A DNA stretch of 9,147 bases from contig DQAM01000031.1 of the NCBI GenBank assembly GCA_003523545.1, positions 7,451-16,597 on the forward strand, given 5' to 3'. This DNA comes from Dysgonomonas sp. Its GTDB lineage: Bacteria; Bacteroidota; Bacteroidia; Bacteroidales; Dysgonomonadaceae. The translations under genes were made by a program, and so were the position numbers. Shown one piece after another: positions 5,888 to 9,147 of this stretch (positions are counted from its first letter, which is position 1; every line of letters begins with the position of its first letter). Below the pieces are notes generated by a model, which was given only the letters and a program-made list of their open reading frames with translations, did no database searches and was not told the DNA's origin.

Positions 5888-8353
5888 ATGGATTTTTTGA
5901 ATTTAAACGAATCTGTTAAAAGTTCAATTAGGATTGCTCAATCCGTAGCAAGGGAATACGGCAACGAGAAATATACGCCTGCCCACCTTCTGAAAGGACT
6001 TCTGCACAAGGAAATCGGGCTTTGTCCGTTCATCGAATTTTTAGGGAAAGACCTCTCCTATTTCAATGAATGGGCCGAAGTACATATCGAGAATTGCGCA
6101 AGAACAGGTTCACCCGCTGAAATAACGGCAGATGAGAGGATACCTGCCGTCTTCGAAGAAGCCGATAACGTGAGGTTAAAATTAGGGCTTCTCGAAATCA
6201 ACCCGATATGCGTACTGACCGCTTTAGCCAGGCCGGGCGCCGGATTCGACAGCGAACAGCTTAAATCTTTCCCTGTGCGGGAAAACGAAATACTGGATGT
6301 TTACCTGGGTGGAGAAGAAGCAATGGGCAGCATCATACCCAATCTGCACGAAACGCCCGAAGGCAAAGGAATGGTGGCACTGCACAAATACTGCATCGAC
6401 AAAAACGCGGAAGCTTTAGACCTGAAAATAAGCGACGTAGTAAGCCGGGAAAAGGAAATCAGGATGATGATCGAGATCTTGGGAAGGCGAAGCAAGCCCA
6501 ATGTAATGATCATCGGGGATGCCGGAGTGGGTAAAACCGCACTGGTGGACGGTCTGGCCAAAAGGATCGTAGACAAGAACGTGCCGTCGTACCTGGACGG
6601 GGCAACCGTGTTCGAACTAGATACAGGCAGTCTGATTGCGGGAGCGACCTACAAAGGTGAAATTGAAGACCGGCTGAAAAGCCTCATCAAAGAAATCAGG
6701 GAAATAGACCGGGCAATCCTTTTCATCGACGAGATACATACCCTGCTCGACCCGAAACAGGGAAATTCGGGCGCCGCCAATATACTCAAACCCGAAATGT
6801 CGAGGGGCGACCTCACCATAATAGGAGCGACGACCATCGACGAATTCCGCAAGCTGATAGAACCCGATCATGCCTTCAGCCGCCGTTTCGAGGTATTGAC
6901 GATGGAAGAACCCGATATCGATTCGGCAGCCAAAATGCTGGAATCGGTAATCGGCAAATATACGGCTTACCATAAGCTGAAAATTGCAGACGGCGCCATT
7001 CTGGAGTGCGTGAAGCTTGCCAAAAGATATACCAAAGAACGCAAACTGCCCGACTCGGCAATCGACCTGATGGACCGCACCATGTCGGCTGCAAAAATGA
7101 TAAACGAGACGGCTGCAAAAGATATACTGGCCTTTACGAAACAACTGGCCGATATAGAAGAAAGCACCCGGCTGAAAGAAGAAAAGTTTAAGGAACTGAG
7201 GTTTATTTATTTCGAAATGCAGAACAAACTCAGTCCTGTATTGCTGGGAATACTGACCGAGGAAACCGACGCTTCCGAGATCGACAACTTCGACGACCTG
7301 CTCAGCTACATGCACCGCTCGCTCGACACTCTGCGGGAATTTACCAAAAAGAAAATAGAGTATGTGAATGTGCACGAAATAGCCGCCGTAATTTCCAATA
7401 AGACCGGAATCCCCATCGGCAAGATACAGTCGCACGAGAAAGAACGCCTGATGAGTCTGGAGGACATACTCCGCCGGAGGGTGATCGGACAGGATCATGC
7501 CCTGAAAACAATAACAGACGCCATTCTGGAATCGCGCAGCGGACTCAACAAGCAGGGACAGCCTATCGGCTCGTTCTTCTTCCTCGGGCCCACCGGCACG
7601 GGTAAAACGGAGCTTGCAAAAGCGATTGCCGAAGCATTGTTCAACGATGAAAAGGCGATTATCCGCTTCGATATGTCCGAATTCAAGGAAGAGCATTCGG
7701 CAGCGCTGCTTTACGGGGCACCTCCGGGATATGTGGGATACGAAGAGGGTGGTATGCTTGTGAATAAGATACGCCAGCAGCCTTATTCAGTAGTGCTTTT
7801 CGATGAGATAGAAAAAGCGCATCAATCGGTATACGATATCTTCCTGCAGATAATGGACGAAGGAAAACTGCACGACCGCCTGGGCAAAGAAGGTGATTTT
7901 ACCAACTCACTGGTTATATTCACCTCGAATGTCGGAAGCCAGTGGCTCGTGGAACAGATGGAAAAAGGCATCATGCCCAAAACCACACAGATAATGGATG
8001 TGATGGGAAGCTATTTCCGTCCCGAGTTTCTGGCGCGTATATCCGAAATCGTACCCTTCTCTCCTATTAATGAAGATATGCTGCTGCGGATATTCAACAT
8101 CCAGTTGAAGAGCCTCGATGCCGCACTCGAAAAACAGGGCATCGAACTGATTATAGATGAAGACACACGGCGGATGCTTGCCAACAGAGGGTTTACACCC
8201 AAATACGGTGCGCGCCAGGTAGCAGGGGTAATACGTAATTACCTGCGCAGGCCTATTTCGCGGTTCATCGTAAGCGGGCAGATCTCCAAGGGAAGCAGGC
8301 TCAAAGTAACACTAAACGAAGAGCAGGAGCTTATATGGAATACAGACAACTAG
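5888..8353 (+). CDS. clpV: ClpV (TssH) AAA+ unfoldase of the T6SS
   Basis: This 821-residue HSP100 ATPase disassembles contracted TssB/TssC sheath so it can be reused. The Clp N-domain covers about 1-150 (YTPAHLLKGLLH at 29-40). The first AAA+ domain has Walker A GDAGVGKT (210-217), a pore loop with YKGE (255-258), Walker B ILFIDEIH (277-284), sensor GATT (313-316) and arginine residues FSRRF (330-334). A coiled middle domain of roughly 90 residues follows (about 400-490), shorter than in ClpB. The second AAA+ domain has Walker A GPTGTGKT (567-574), pore loop GYVGYEEGG (614-622), Walker B VVLFDEIEKAH (635-645) and sensor-2 GARQ (774-777). All catalytic motifs are intact. Its GC content is visibly higher than that of the flanking tssD genes. 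ClpB is the main alternative; the short middle domain and the T6SS setting favour ClpV. Confidence 0.95.
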   Translation: MDFLNLNESVKSSIRIAQSVAREYGNEKYTPAHLLKGLLHKEIGLCPFIEFLGKDLSYFNEWAEVHIENCARTGSPAEITADERIPAVFEEADNVRLKLGLLEINPICVLTALARPGAGFDSEQLKSFPVRENEILDVYLGGEEAMGSIIPNLHETPEGKGMVALHKYCIDKNAEALDLKISDVVSREKEIRMMIEILGRRSKPNVMIIGDAGVGKTALVDGLAKRIVDKNVPSYLDGATVFELDTGSLIAGATYKGEIEDRLKSLIKEIREIDRAILFIDEIHTLLDPKQGNSGAANILKPEMSRGDLTIIGATTIDEFRKLIEPDHAFSRRFEVLTMEEPDIDSAAKMLESVIGKYTAYHKLKIADGAILECVKLAKRYTKERKLPDSAIDLMDRTMSAAKMINETAAKDILAFTKQLADIEESTRLKEEKFKELRFIYFEMQNKLSPVLLGILTEETDASEIDNFDDLLSYMHRSLDTLREFTKKKIEYVNVHEIAAVISNKTGIPIGKIQSHEKERLMSLEDILRRRVIGQDHALKTITDAILESRSGLNKQGQPIGSFFFLGPTGTGKTELAKAIAEALFNDEKAIIRFDMSEFKEEHSAALLYGAPPGYVGYEEGGMLVNKIRQQPYSVVLFDEIEKAHQSVYDIFLQIMDEGKLHDRLGKEGDFTNSLVIFTSNVGSQWLVEQMEKGIMPKTTQIMDVMGSYFRPEFLARISEIVPFSPINEDMLLRIFNIQLKSLDAALEKQGIELIIDEDTRRMLANRGFTPKYGARQVAGVIRNYLRRPISRFIVSGQISKGSRLKVTLNEEQELIWNTDN

Positions 8354-8479
8354 GGTCTCAGCCCCATAATCGTGACTTTGCTAAATAGAATAACCAGAGT
8401 CAGTCATAAACCGGAAATATATCATATAATACTTACTTGTTAAGTTAAGTAGAATAAATAACAACAAAAACAACACATT

Positions 8480-8902
8480 ATGTTCGGACATAGATCGTTT
8501 TTAGTATTGGGCGGAGATGCCGCCGACATACTCAGCCTCGTTAAAGGAGGATTGGAAATATTAGACTGTAACTTTTCTTTTCAGCAAGGAATAGATCAAA
8601 GGGGTAAGGCAACAACTAAAGTGTATGGCGGAAATATTGAAATTATATTATCACAATTACCCCCCCAAGAAATTATCGAATGGGGAATGGAGTCTAGAAA
8701 ATATAAAAATGGAATAGTAGTAATGCTGGATTCAGAGAATCTGCCTGTTGAAAAAGTACTCTTCGAAAATGCCGCTTGCATAAATTTTGAAGTAAATTAT
8801 ACCCAAAAAGGTAAAAGTTATGCCACAACTAGATTAGATATAAGAGCTGAAAAGCTTGTTGTTGCAGATGGAGTGGATTTTGATAATGAATGGACATTTT
8901 AA
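8480..8902 (+). CDS. Divergent TssD-like (Hcp family) protein, class A, downstream of clpV
   Basis: This 140-residue protein has TssD features: a first hydrophobic strand, EILDCNFSFQQGIDQRGKATTKVYGGNIEI (26-55) with the YGG loop intact, a helix PPQEIIEWGM (61-70), EKVLFENAACINFEVNY (91-107), and the ending DNEWTF. It pairs with the 138-aa protein of the left arm. Both have the pattern P..EI..W....KY..G, then EKV.FE.A.C..F...Y, with W68 and C100 at the same positions. The N-terminus differs from canonical TssD (an unusual stretch with LGGDAADILSLVKGG). It begins 126 bp after clpV with no clear promoter or terminator between, and 11 bp before the next TssD-like gene. It is much richer in AT than clpV. 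Whether it is a tube subunit or an adaptor is unknown. Confidence 0.8.
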   Translation: MFGHRSFLVLGGDAADILSLVKGGLEILDCNFSFQQGIDQRGKATTKVYGGNIEIILSQLPPQEIIEWGMESRKYKNGIVVMLDSENLPVEKVLFENAACINFEVNYTQKGKSYATTRLDIRAEKLVVADGVDFDNEWTF

Positions 8903-8913
8903 AAATAAAAATT

Positions 8914-9147
8914 ATGCTTAACATACCATTACCATTTAGTCATATTACATCGAAATTCGTATTTGACGGAAAACAATATGATATAGAAGATTTTAAAATC
9001 AGCTTTAACCAGCCTGTGGATTATAAAGGTCAACCAGAAAACGAGAAACGAGGAGGACAACTGATCGTTACCATAAAACAAGCGGCTAATAGTTCATTGT
9101 ATCTTTGGGCTAAGAAGTCTACTATGCTTAAAAGCGGGCAAGTACTA
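8914..9147 (+). CDS. Divergent TssD-like (Hcp family) protein, class B, partial (3' end off the right edge)
   Basis: An ATG at 8914, 11 bp after the stop of the 140-aa gene, opens a frame that stays open for 78 codons to the window edge. The residues FVFDGKQYDIEDFKISF (15-31), the loop YKGQPENEKRGG and the following strand LIVTI match the first half of a TssD protein. They align without gaps to residues 27 onward of the 152-aa class B protein of the left arm, with a shared Trp in the helix (LYLW versus INHW). It lacks the long basic N-terminal extension of that protein. The C-terminal half, and any fused effector domain, lies outside the window. The spacing suggests co-transcription with the 140-aa gene. 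Confidence 0.75.
   Translation, partial: MLNIPLPFSHITSKFVFDGKQYDIEDFKISFNQPVDYKGQPENEKRGGQLIVTIKQAANSSLYLWAKKSTMLKSGQVL

Noticed and set aside
6617..7696. A 359-codon open frame on the minus strand
   Set aside because: It lies wholly inside clpV on the opposite strand. The clpV frame carries all the AAA+ motifs in order, and the antisense product has no recognisable domain.
5888..8353. Annotation as the general disaggregase ClpB
   Set aside because: The two AAA+ domains would fit either, but the middle domain is shorter than in ClpB and the gene is embedded among T6SS structural genes, so ClpV is the better call.
8376..8390. TGACTTTG near 8380 as a -7 box for the 140-aa TssD-like gene
   Set aside because: It has one mismatch to TAnnTTTG and no TTG about 20 bp upstream. 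The gene may instead be read from the clpV promoter.

Overview
The window carries part of a type VI secretion system (T6SS) of the Bacteroidetes kind (T6SS subtype iii). The evidence is a Bacteroidetes-style TssB/TssC sheath pair, several short TssD (Hcp) tube proteins of about 130-150 residues with the motif GRPSS..YGGRI, a gp27-like VgrG, and a ClpV (TssH) unfoldase. A good match to the Bacteroidetes promoter (TTG-N20-TAnnTTTG), AT-rich spacers and weak Shine-Dalgarno signals fit the order Bacteroidales. I cannot name the genus. No tRNA, rRNA, IS element or CRISPR array is visible.

The layout is two arms that diverge from an AT-rich region of about 460 bp (5427-5887). The left arm is on the minus strand, read from 5426 downward. 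It holds two canonical tssD genes (129 and 131 aa) and then a hairpin at 4528-4568. Two divergent TssD-like genes follow (138 aa, then 152 aa, overlapping by 10 bp). Next come an unrecognised 170-aa protein with a very basic C-terminus, tssB (155 aa), tssC (465 aa), and a strong intrinsic terminator at 1075-1112. Beyond the terminator is the 5' part of vgrG (tssI), still on the minus strand, which runs off the left edge. The right arm is on the plus strand and holds clpV (tssH, 821 aa), a third divergent TssD-like gene (140 aa), and the start of a fourth that runs off the right edge.

By family knowledge, TssB and TssC form the contractile sheath, canonical TssD hexamers stack into the inner tube, VgrG caps the tube, and ClpV disassembles the contracted sheath. 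The baseplate and membrane genes (tssE, F, G, K and the Bacteroidetes-specific tssN-R) are not seen here and would be expected outside the window.

The most notable point is the number and arrangement of TssD homologues: six in 9 kb. The four non-canonical ones fall into two sequence classes that occur as an ordered pair (class A then class B) on both arms. The 170-aa protein of unknown function inside the structural operon is the other candidate for something new.
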